Below are positions 47,901-53,182 of a stretch of DNA of 64,000 bases, one piece after another. A program made the translations under genes and the position numbers. Source of the stretch: Streptomyces sp. CB02009 (GTDB lineage: Bacteria; Actinomycetota; Actinomycetes; Streptomycetales; Streptomycetaceae); assembly GCF_001905825.1 (NCBI RefSeq), contig NZ_LIVV01000003.1:141032-205031 (forward strand), written 5' to 3'. The notes beneath the pieces are model-generated. The model did not search any database. It saw nothing but the letters and a program-made list of their open reading frames with translations, and had not been told where the DNA came from. Position 1 is the stretch's first letter, and the number at the start of each line of letters is the position of its first letter.

Positions 47901-49436
47901 TTGTACGTCGCCGGGCATGGTCTCGCCCACGGTTACATCGGCCAGTCGGCGCTCACAGCCGACCGTTTCGTCGCCAACCCCTACGGTCCCGCCGGGGCGC
48001 GGATGTACCGCACGGGTGACCTGGCCCGCTGGAACAAGCAGGGTGCCCTGGAGTACCTCGGGCGTGGTGACGAGCAGATCAAGCTGCGCGGTTTCCGTAT
48101 CGAGCCCGGTGAGATCGAGGCCGCCCTGATGGCCCACGGCTCGGTGGTGCAGGCTGCCGCGGTGGTACGGGAGGACCGGCCCGGGGACAAGCGTCTGGTC
48201 GCGTACGTGGTCGGCGAGGCGGCGCCGGAGGAACTGCGCCGGCACGTGGCCGCCCGTCTGCCCGAGCACCTGGTGCCCTCCACCTTCGTCGTCCTGGACG
48301 CCCTGCCCCGAACGGTCAACGGCAAGCTCGACCGCCGGGCCCTCCCGGCCCCCGACGACACCACCGCCTCCGAGGGCGGACGAGCACCGCGCAACCCGGC
48401 CGAGGAGATCCTCTGCGGACTCTTCGCCGACAACCTCGGACTCGAATCCGTCAGCATCGACGACAACTTCTTCCACCGCGGCGGCCACTCCCTCCGCGCC
48501 ACCCGTCTCATCAGCCGCATCCGCGCCGTCTGGGACACCCGCATCACCATCAGCGACCTGTTCCGGAGTCCCACGCCGGCCCTCCTCGCCGAGCAGATCG
48601 CCGCCGGCAGCGGCGACGACCCCCTCGGCACCGTGCTGCCCATCCGGGCCGTCACGGAGACGGACTCCGGTGAACCGCCCCTGTTCTGCGTCCACGCCGT
48701 GTCCGGGGTGAGCTGGGGGTACGCCGGTCTGCTGCCCCACCTCGACCAAGACCGGCCGGTCGTCGCGCTCCAGGCCCGCCGGCTCGGCGGCCCGCATGAC
48801 GCGCCGTCTTCCATCGAGGAGATGGCCGCCGACTACCTCGCCGAGATCCGCAGGATCCAGCCGCACGGCCCGTACCACCTGCTCGGCTGGTCCTTCGGCG
48901 GTCTGGTCGCCCACGCCGTGGCGGCCGGGCTGGAGGCGGCGGGGGAGGACGTGGCCCTGCTGGCCCTGCTCGACTCCTACCCCCTGCCCGACGGGTTCCG
49001 CGCGCCGGAGATCGACGGCCGGCACGTGCTGACCGCCCTGCTCGGCTCCGCCGGTGAGACGGTGGAGGTGAGCTGCGCGGACACGACGCCGGACATCGGC
49101 GAACTCGCCGACGCGCTGCGCCGGTCGGACCCCGTGCTCGGCGCCCTCGAACACCCGCAGGCGGCGGCCGTGGTGGCGGCCACCCTCGACAACCTGCGGA
49201 TGCGGTACCGGTACGTGCCGGACGTCCGGTTCGGCGGCGACGCGCTGTTCTTCGACGCCACCGGCACTCCGGCAGCCTCGTCGGGGTCCGAGGCCTGGGC
49301 CCCGTACGTGACCGGACGGGTCGAGGAGTTCGCCGTCGACTGCGAGCACGCCCGGATGACCGAGGCGGAGCCGCTGCGGGAGATCGGACAGGTCCTGGCC
49401 AGGCACCTCAGGCCGGCCCGTACCGCACGCATCTGA
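38967..49436 (+). CDS. Nonribosomal peptide synthetase 2, three modules plus thioesterase (C-A-PCP x3-TE)
   Basis: This 3489-residue NRPS continues the first. Order: C4 (1-450; HHIASDG near 155), A4 (about 500-1040; FDATTYE near 697), PCP4 (Ser1076), C5 (1133-1570; HHIASDG near 1260), A5 (1590-2080; WDAFALE near 1782), PCP5 (Ser2125), C6 (2183-2620; near 2310), A6 (2640-3130; near 2832), PCP6 (Ser3175), TE (3235-3485; catalytic Ser3309 in GWSFGG, His in DCEHARMTE). Hand-read pockets: A4 D-A-Y-W-W-G-G-T-F (valine-like), A5 and A6 D-A-L-Q-M-A-G-G-F (no confident match). Module 4 carries a Gly/Asn/His-rich insertion (about 949-989) near the A-domain end. The GTG start overlaps the previous stop and lies only two residues before the C1 motif PLSYAQQRLWF, so no docking helix exists. 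Release by the TE may be hydrolytic or by cyclisation. Confidence 0.95.
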   Translation: MIPLSYAQQRLWFLAQLEGPSATYNIPLALRLTGTLDTEALTLALGDVIARHESLRTVYPERDGTPYQEIREARDVRIDLPVRTATEETLADVLAAESAHVFDLAVDLPVEARLIRLVQEAGQGDAVAAAGAGPDAAAVAGAADADEHVLLVVMHHIASDGWSVAPLLRDLAHAYRARVAGRAPEQDPLEIQYADYTLWQHELLGEADAEDSVMARQIAYWRERLAGLPAEATLPADRPRPAVASYRGDTRTLHCPPATHAALLDLARGSGATLFMAAQAALATVLAASGAGTDVPVGSPVAGRTDEALDDLVGFFVNTLVLRTDVSGDPTFRELLERVRATDLAAWAHQDLPFDRLVEALNPERTGDRHPLFQVMLTLVQAGAAASGTSSAGADFPGLRTRAEYSPTSTAKFDLTVGFDEHLTEDGRPGGLDITAEYATDLYDPETVEALLARLGRLLAEAVAHPDTPLSGLDLLDAAERTLLLDTWTGRATPVPDASLAALFAEQAARTPDAVALTQAGRSYTYAEVDALTNRFAHRLGALGVGPETVVAVLMERSVDLVLSLLAITKAGGVYAPLNAVDPASRLSLILADTAAPVLLVDPALADHEILTEATGVRIVLVDGLDRDAELAAHPETAPEVATHPDQWLYVMFTSGSTGVPKGVAVTHRNVAELALDHRWTRPAHARVLFHSPHTFDATTYELWAPLLTGGSVAVAPPGVLDTAALASVLAAESITGLWLTVGLFRLVAEEDPGAFAGLGEVWTGGDVVPPEAVRRVMDACPHLAVVNGYGPTETTTFATSHPVRRPFDYDGALPIGRPLDNTRLYVLDDHLGLVAPGVPGELYIAGAGLARGYLGRPAQTAERFVADPYGSAAGSRMYRTGDLVRWSREGEIEYLGRADQQVKLRGFRIEPGEIESALVAHDSVAQAAVIVREDRPGDKRLVAYVVGNGANGHGGSGKAGNGGSGGSGHVGNGGHAGDSGTANGDVDTAALRRHAVDALPEYMVPSAFVVLDALPLTGNGKLDRRALPRPVLSGESDGRAPRNPVEEVLCGLFADILGRASVTVDDHFLRLGGHSLLATRLVSRIRAALGTRITVRDIFQHPTVAQLAELVAAASGEPVRPALTVQDRPERVPLSSAQQRLWFLDQLEGPSATYNIPLAVRLTGSLDTDALRLALNDVVVRHESLRTVFRTADGEAHQHILAADGIDVPLATARATEEDLPELLADESAKVFDLTSELPIRAALFTLGDAEHVLMVVTHHIASDGWSNAPFFADLGRAYEARGAGAAPDWAPLPVQYADYTLWQRDLLGAEQIPQLDHWRQALAGLPEEATLPADRPRPAVASYQGATLTVSCPAPVHRALTGLARETGTTAFMVAQAAVATVLSRCGAGTDVPIGSPVAGRTDQALDDLVGFFVNTLVLRTDVGGDPTFREVLGRVRETDLSAWAHQDLPFDRLVEVLNPERSASRHPLFQVMLTVGDTAVGAPGLGDLQAEFVAPELRIAKFDLTFAFGERRAADGSPDGLDITVEYATDLYERSTAEAVAHRLTRLLTDAATDPDRPVSRLALLSEEEDRRLTDWSGPATDAPRLGLDGLFAGQAARSPEATALVFEDQVVSYGELDVWSNRLARHLTGRGVRPGDLVAVHVERSPQMVAALLAVLKAGAGYTMLDPLFPVERLNGVLKQVAPAALVTQSHLSTLSTEAVVVDLTAEIAEVSGLSGAAVETGGSPESVACVMFTSGSTGLPKGVMASHRALAATFVGPDYLAFGPEQTFLQCSPVSWDAFALEVFGPLLHGGVCVLQPGQHTDPFLIAELVEQHQVTTLQMSASLFNHMLDEYPAVFRGIREAMTAGEAASPAHVTRALTDHPQLHLLNGYGPAESMGFTTVFVIEPGVAAGAASIPVGGPLSGKHAYVLDVNLELVAPGVPGELYVAGHGLAHGYIGQSALTADRFVANPYGPAGARMYRTGDLARWNKQGALEYLGRGDEQIKLRGFRIEPGEIEAALMAHGSVVQAAAVVREDRPGDKRLVAYVVGEAAPEELRRHVAARLPEHLVPSAFVVLDALPRTVNGKLDRRALPAPDDATASEGGRAPRNPAEEILCGLFADNLGLESVSIDDNFFHRGGHSLRATKLTSRIRDAFGVRLGVREIFQHPTVARLAELIAVSGGAEEERPALVAGERPERLPLSSAQQRLWFLDQLEGPSPTYNIPLAVRLTGGIDVEALRLALVDVVARHESLRTSFPSEGGSPHQAIRSLAATDLALPVTPVTEESLPQVLAGLSGTTFDLSTDLPIRADLLELSPGKHVLLVVMHHIASDGWSNGPLLRDLATAYTARGAGVAPDWAPLPVQYADYTLWQRSLLAIDEERQVAFWRQQLAELPEEATLPADRPRPAVASYRGATHKVTAPAHTHAALTGLARETGTTLFMVAQAAVATLLSRCGAGSDVPIGSPVAGRTDQALDDLVGFFVNTLVLRTDVGGDPTFREVLGRVRETDLSAWAHQDLPFDRLVEVLNPERSASRHPLFQVMLTVGDTAVGAPGLGDLQAEFVAPELRIAKFDLTFAFGERRAADGSPDGLDIIVEYATDLYGPETITRLLDRMLLLLESAATEPDARVGAMELLQEDERQQLTAWAGARTDGPELGLDGLFAGQAARSPEATALVFEDQVVSYGELDVWSNRLARHLTGRGVRPGDLVAVHVERSPQMVAALLAVLKAGAGYTMLDPLFPVERLNGVVEQVAPAALVTQSHLPQLATEAAVVDLTTEVTEVSGLSGAAVETGGSPESVACVMFTSGSTGLPKGVMASHRALAATFVGPDYLAFGPEQTFLQCSPVSWDAFALEVFGPLLHGGVCVLQPGQHTDPHLIAELVERHQVTSLQMSASLFNHMLDDHPQTFSHVKEAMTAGEAASPTHTARALADHPELHLLNGYGPAESMGFTTVFVIEPGVAAGAASIPVGGPLAGKHAYVLDANLELVAPGVPGELYVAGHGLAHGYIGQSALTADRFVANPYGPAGARMYRTGDLARWNKQGALEYLGRGDEQIKLRGFRIEPGEIEAALMAHGSVVQAAAVVREDRPGDKRLVAYVVGEAAPEELRRHVAARLPEHLVPSTFVVLDALPRTVNGKLDRRALPAPDDTTASEGGRAPRNPAEEILCGLFADNLGLESVSIDDNFFHRGGHSLRATRLISRIRAVWDTRITISDLFRSPTPALLAEQIAAGSGDDPLGTVLPIRAVTETDSGEPPLFCVHAVSGVSWGYAGLLPHLDQDRPVVALQARRLGGPHDAPSSIEEMAADYLAEIRRIQPHGPYHLLGWSFGGLVAHAVAAGLEAAGEDVALLALLDSYPLPDGFRAPEIDGRHVLTALLGSAGETVEVSCADTTPDIGELADALRRSDPVLGALEHPQAAAVVAATLDNLRMRYRYVPDVRFGGDALFFDATGTPAASSGSEAWAPYVTGRVEEFAVDCEHARMTEAEPLREIGQVLARHLRPARTARI
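41811..41933 (+). repeat. Glycine-rich insertion in A4 C-terminal subdomain
   Basis: About 40 codons of Gly/Asn/Ser/His (GNGANGHGGSGKAGNGGSGG and onward) sit between RLVAYVVG and the DVDTAALRRHAVD segment. The other five adenylation domains have only a few residues here. The DNA is built from ggcggtagcggc/ggcaacggcggc-like units, consistent with replication slippage. Confidence 0.85.
43147..43572 (+). repeat. C5/C6 near-identical block with atypical codon use, copy 1 (copy 2 at 46297-46722)
   Basis: Over about 420 bp the C5 and C6 coding sequences differ at only about two positions (for example tgcggccgac versus tgcggcagac). The two copies are exactly 3150 bp apart, which is also the module length. 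Codon choice is unusual for this genome: many GAT, GTT, CGT, TTG and CTT codons (gatgatctcgtgggcttttt). The flanks are more diverged, so this patch looks converted or recently copied. Confidence 0.9.
43734..45110 (+). repeat. A5/A6 near-identical segments, copy 1 (copy 2 at 46884-48260)
   Basis: Long stretches of the A5 and A6 coding sequence match at the 3150-bp module period, notably 43734-44000 versus 46884-47150 and 44585-45110 versus 47735-48260. The pocket-defining motifs are identical, so both modules should use the same amino acid. Module 6 therefore looks like a tandem duplicate of module 5 (or the reverse). Confidence 0.88.
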
Positions 49437-49474
49437 ACACCCGCACCGCCCGCATCCGAGCACCCGCGCGACCA

Positions 49475-49511
49475 GGGGCCCGTACGGCAGCACCACCGCC
49501 GTACGGGCCCC
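49475..49511 (+). terminator. Strong terminator after the NRPS operon
   Basis: A perfect 14-bp stem (ggggcccgtacggc / gccgtacgggcccc) with a nine-base loop lies 38 bp behind the NRPS 2 stop and separates the assembly-line operon from the diaminobutyrate operon. Confidence 0.88.
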
Positions 49512-49585
49512 GGCGCGTCCGGCTTCGCACGGGCACGGCGCGTCCGGCTTCGCACGGGCACGGCGCGTCCGGCTTCGCACGGGCG
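49511..49585. repeat. Three tandem 25-bp repeats behind the NRPS terminator
   Basis: Three copies of a 25-bp unit (beginning cggcgcgtccggcttcgcac) follow head-to-tail, the third with one change at its end. They start at the last base of the terminator stem. No coding function is supported. Confidence 0.92.
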
Positions 49586-49765
49586 CGGCGCACGTCCCTA
49601 CGGCCCCCGGCGCGTCCCCCGTCGGCCGGCCGGGCACCGAACTGCCCGCATACTGCCGCCCGACCAGCCGGATCCGGGCCCCCGCGCTGCCTAGCGTGTG
49701 GATGTCCGCACGATCGGCCAGGCCCTGTGAGTGGTGCGGTCCGGCCCCCAGAGGAAGTCAAGGAC

Positions 49766-50683
49766 ATGGTGGATCATTCCGGTTGGCGGGTCGGCGTCGC
49801 CTCGGCCCCCATACATCACGGCGAAATTCTCCAGGGCGTCTTTCCGCACCAGGGCCAGCTCACCCGGGGACTGGTCACCCTGCCGTGCACCGTTTACACC
49901 ACCCGGGCCTCGTTCATCCCCGCGCGGGGCGAGGAGCTGACCGTCCACCCGACGTGGAAGACCAAGGCGCGACGGGCCGCCCAGCTCACCGCCGAGGCCT
50001 GCCTCCCGCCCGGGGAGGGCCCGGTCGGCGGGCATCTCGAACTCACCGGCGACGTGCCGCTCTGCCGCGGCTTCGGCTCCTCCACGAGCGACGTCCTGGC
50101 CGCGGTCTGGGCCGTCCAGGACGCCCTGGTGTCCCCGCTGCCGCCCGAGGAGATCGCCAGGATCGCGGTACGGGCCGAGACGGCGTCCGACTCCCTGATG
50201 TTCAACGAGAGTTCGGTGCTGTTCGCGCAGCGCGAGGGCAAGGTCATCGAGGACTTCGGGTACCGCATGCCGGCCGTCCGGGTCCTCGGCTTCGGCTCGC
50301 GGCCCGAGAACGAGGGCAAGGGCGTCGACACACTGGCCTTCCCGCCCGCCGAGTACGGCACGGCCGAACTCGAACTCTTCGCCGAACTCCAGGTGATGCT
50401 GCGCGAGGCCATCCACACCAAGGACGTCGCCCTCGTCGGCGCCGTCGCCACCGCCAGCACCGACATCAACCAGCGGCACCTGCCCATCCCCCGCCTCGAC
50501 GGCCTGCGCTCCATCGTGCGCGAGACCGGCGCCCTCGGCATCCAGGCCGCGCACAGCGGGGACATCGCCGGGCTCCTCTACGACCGCGACGACCCCGAGG
50601 TCGACGCCCGCACCGAGCACGCCCAGCGACTGCTGCACAACATCGGCATCCACGAGCAGTGGATCTTCACGACGGGTGACTGA
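49766..50683 (+). CDS. GHMP kinase, L-threonine kinase (PduX)-like
   Basis: This 305-residue GHMP-superfamily kinase is of the PduX/threonine-kinase type. The N-terminus has GVASAPIHHGEILQGVF, the ATP-binding GHMP loop is in VPLCRGFGSSTSDVLAAVWA (family pattern Pro-x-x-x-G-x-G-S-S), and the C-terminal GHMP segment is ALGIQAAHSGDIAGLLY. Expected product: O-phospho-L-threonine (or phosphoserine). It is the first gene of a five-gene coupled operon with a cysteine-synthase-like enzyme and an argininosuccinate-lyase-like enzyme; this trio matches the dab gene set reported for 2,3-diaminobutyrate in the friulimicin cluster. ATG 49766 is preferred (gaggaag upstream); a GTG 39 bp earlier is possible. 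Confidence 0.8.
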   Translation: MVDHSGWRVGVASAPIHHGEILQGVFPHQGQLTRGLVTLPCTVYTTRASFIPARGEELTVHPTWKTKARRAAQLTAEACLPPGEGPVGGHLELTGDVPLCRGFGSSTSDVLAAVWAVQDALVSPLPPEEIARIAVRAETASDSLMFNESSVLFAQREGKVIEDFGYRMPAVRVLGFGSRPENEGKGVDTLAFPPAEYGTAELELFAELQVMLREAIHTKDVALVGAVATASTDINQRHLPIPRLDGLRSIVRETGALGIQAAHSGDIAGLLYDRDDPEVDARTEHAQRLLHNIGIHEQWIFTTGD

Positions 50684-50684
50684 C

Positions 50685-51809
50685 ATGACTACGACCACGA
50701 TCGCGGGCGTCGGCAGGCTGCACGACTCGGTGGTGGACGCCACCGAACTGCCCCGCATCATCCAGGTGACCGACAACCTCTACGCGGCGGCCTTCAGCCT
50801 GATGAAGCTGCTGCCCGCGCGCTACATCATCGACCGGGCCGAGGCCGCCGGACTGCTGCGGCCCGGCAGCCGGGTCATCGAGACCTCCTCCGGCACCTTC
50901 GCGCTCGGCCTGGCGATGGTGTGCCGGCTGCGCGGCTACGACCTGACCATCGTCGGCGACTCCGCCATCGACCGCGACCTGCGCAACCGGCTGGAGATGC
51001 TGGGCGCCACCGTCGAGATCGTCGAGTACGCCGGGCAGAGCGGCGGCATCCAGGGCGCCCGCCTCGCCCGCGTCGAGGAACTGCGCAGCCTCCACCCCGA
51101 CAGCTTCGTACCCGGCCAGTACGACAACCCCGACAACCCCGGCGCGTACGCCGTGGTCGCCGACCTCATCGGGGAGACCGTCGGCTCCGTCGACTGCCTG
51201 GTGGGCCCGGTCGGTTCCGGCGGCTCCACCGGCGGCCTCGCCGCCGCCCTGCGCCCCGCCGACCCGGCGCTGCACCTCGTCGGGGTGGACACCCACGGCT
51301 CGATCATCTTCGGCTCGCCCGACGGCCCGCGCACCCTGCGCGGCCTCGGCAGCAGCATCCACCCGGGCAACGTGCGCCACAGCGCCTACGACGAGGTGCA
51401 CTGGGTCACCGCGCCCGAGGCCTTCCACGCCACCCACGAACTCTTCCGCAACCACGGGCTGTTCATGGGCCCCACCAGCGGCGCCTCCTTCCAGGTCGCC
51501 TCCTGGTGGGCCGCGCGCAACCCGGACAGCAAGGTCGTCATGGTGCTGCCCGACGAGGGCTACCGCTACCAGTCCACCGTCTACCACGCCGAGTGGCTGC
51601 GCGAGCAGGGCATCGAGCCGGCGCCGGCCCCCGGCGGCCCGGTCACCGTCGACCACCCGCTGGACGCCCCGTCCTCGTGGACCCGTCTGGTGTGGGCCCG
51701 CCGGGGCTTCGACGACGTGATGACCCCGGAGGTCGCCGCCCTCGGCGACGTACTGCCCCGTGAGGTCGCCGACCTCGGTGACCCGACGACGCCGGAGGTC
51801 CGGTCGTGA
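50685..51809 (+). CDS. PLP-dependent cysteine synthase-like enzyme (2,3-diamino acid formation)
   Basis: This 374-residue fold-type II PLP enzyme is related to cysteine synthase and SbnA. The Schiff-base lysine is probably the Lys in FSLMKLLPARYIIDRAEAAG; the substrate loop is ETSSGTFALGLAMV; the phosphate-binding glycines are GPVGSGGSTGGLAAAL. It is predicted to replace the phosphate of O-phosphothreonine with an amine nucleophile, most likely aspartate, so that the lyase downstream can release fumarate and leave 2,3-diaminobutyrate. This is inference from family and order. ATG 50685 lies 2 bp beyond the kinase stop; an in-frame GTG (50676) would overlap it. The last ~35 residues (DVMTPEVAALGDVLPREVAD) are an extra tail. 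Confidence 0.78.
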   Translation: MTTTTIAGVGRLHDSVVDATELPRIIQVTDNLYAAAFSLMKLLPARYIIDRAEAAGLLRPGSRVIETSSGTFALGLAMVCRLRGYDLTIVGDSAIDRDLRNRLEMLGATVEIVEYAGQSGGIQGARLARVEELRSLHPDSFVPGQYDNPDNPGAYAVVADLIGETVGSVDCLVGPVGSGGSTGGLAAALRPADPALHLVGVDTHGSIIFGSPDGPRTLRGLGSSIHPGNVRHSAYDEVHWVTAPEAFHATHELFRNHGLFMGPTSGASFQVASWWAARNPDSKVVMVLPDEGYRYQSTVYHAEWLREQGIEPAPAPGGPVTVDHPLDAPSSWTRLVWARRGFDDVMTPEVAALGDVLPREVADLGDPTTPEVRS

Positions 51810-53182
51810 CCGCCCCGCTGCTGCTCCTCGTCGAGTCCAACACCACCGGCACGGGACGCCAGTTCGCCGCGCGGGCCCGCGACCTCGGAGTCGTTCCCGT
51901 CCTCCTGAGCGCCGATCCCGCCCGCTACCCGTACGCCGCCGAGGACGGGCTGCGCACCGTCGTCGTGGACACCGCGGACGACGACGCCCTGTGGTTCGCC
52001 GTGACGGGCCTCGCCGCCGCCGCGCCGGTCGCCGGGGTGCTCTCCAGCTCCGAGTACTACGTCGCCACCGCCGCGGCCCTCGCCGCGCGCCTCGGGCTTC
52101 CCGGCCCGTCCGCCGACGCCGTCCGCGCCGTCCGCGACAAGGCCGCGCAGCGCCGCACCCTCGCCGAGGCCGGGGTGCCCGTGCCCCGCTTCTCGGTCGC
52201 AGGCGACGTCGCCGAGGCGATCGCCGCCGCCCAGTGGCTCGGCGGCCCGGTCGTCGTCAAGCCGGTGCAGGGGTCGGGCAGCCTGGGCGTACGCCTGTGC
52301 CGCGACCGGGACGAGGTGGCCGACCACGCGAAGGGCCTGCTGGCCGCCACCGTCAACGAACGCGGTCTGCGCACCCCGGGCGTGGTCCTCGTCGAGCAGT
52401 ACCTGACCGGGCGCGAGTTCTCGGTGGAGGTCTTCGGAGAGGAGGCCGTCGTCACGGTCGCCAAACACGTCGGCGCGCCCCCGGTGTTCGTCGAGACGGG
52501 ACACGACGTGCCGGCCGTCCTGCCCGCCGCGCAGGCCGCCGCGCTCGTGGACACGGCCGTACGCGCCGTCGGGGCGCTCGGCCTGGGCTGGGGCGCGGCC
52601 CACGTCGAGCTCCGCCTCGACGGCGACGTCGCCCGCGTCATCGAGGTCAACCCCCGGCTGGCCGGCGGCATGATCCCGGAGCTCGTGCGCCGGGCCCGCG
52701 GCGTCGACCTGGTCGGCGCCCAGGTGCGGGCGGCGCTCGGCGAGCCCGTCGACCTCGCCGGTACGCCGGACGCCGCGGGCGCGGCCTCCATCCGCTTCCT
52801 GACGGCCGGCGCCGACAGCGTCGTCGCGGACGTCGCCGCCGCGGAGGCGGCGGCCCGCGCCGTGCCCGGTGTCGTCGACACCGCCCTCTACCGCCCGGCC
52901 GGAACCGCGGTCGCACCGGCCGAGGACTTCCGCGGACGGGTGGGCCATGTGATCGCCGCAGGTGCGGCTCCGGAGGCGTCGGCCGAGGCCGCCGAGACCG
53001 CGCTCACGCGGGGACTGGCCACGGCGCTGACCCCGGTGACGCCCGCGACCGTGACGCCCGCGACGGCGACGCCTGCGACGGAGATTTCCGCGACGGCGCC
53101 GACCGCTGCGACCGCGACCCCCGAGACGGTGTCCGCTCCGGTGACGGCGCGCGCGTCCGTACGGGAGGTGGTGCCGGCATGA
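51806..53182 (+). CDS. ATP-grasp ligase (carboxylate-amine ligase)
   Basis: This 458-residue ATP-grasp enzyme has a pre-ATP-grasp Rossmann domain (LLLLVESNTTGTGRQFAARA), a nucleotide-binding part with GGPVVVKPVQGSGSLGVRLC near residue 150 and VLVEQYLTGREFSVEVFGEE, and metal ligands in VIEVNPRLAGGMIPELV near residue 280. It should join a carboxylate to an amine (or similar nucleophile) through an acyl phosphate. Its position between the PLP enzyme and the lyase suggests it acts on a diaminobutyrate intermediate, on the peptide, or in self-protection; the friulimicin dab set has no equivalent that I recall. The last ~60 residues are a Thr/Pro/Ala repeat (TPATVTPATATPATE). GTG start overlaps the preceding stop. 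Confidence 0.8.
   Translation: MTAPLLLLVESNTTGTGRQFAARARDLGVVPVLLSADPARYPYAAEDGLRTVVVDTADDDALWFAVTGLAAAAPVAGVLSSSEYYVATAAALAARLGLPGPSADAVRAVRDKAAQRRTLAEAGVPVPRFSVAGDVAEAIAAAQWLGGPVVVKPVQGSGSLGVRLCRDRDEVADHAKGLLAATVNERGLRTPGVVLVEQYLTGREFSVEVFGEEAVVTVAKHVGAPPVFVETGHDVPAVLPAAQAAALVDTAVRAVGALGLGWGAAHVELRLDGDVARVIEVNPRLAGGMIPELVRRARGVDLVGAQVRAALGEPVDLAGTPDAAGAASIRFLTAGADSVVADVAAAEAAARAVPGVVDTALYRPAGTAVAPAEDFRGRVGHVIAAGAAPEASAEAAETALTRGLATALTPVTPATVTPATATPATEISATAPTAATATPETVSAPVTARASVREVVPA

Noticed and set aside
49511..49585. CRISPR array suspicion because of three equal repeats
   Set aside because: The 25-bp units are directly adjacent with no spacers and there are no cas genes.
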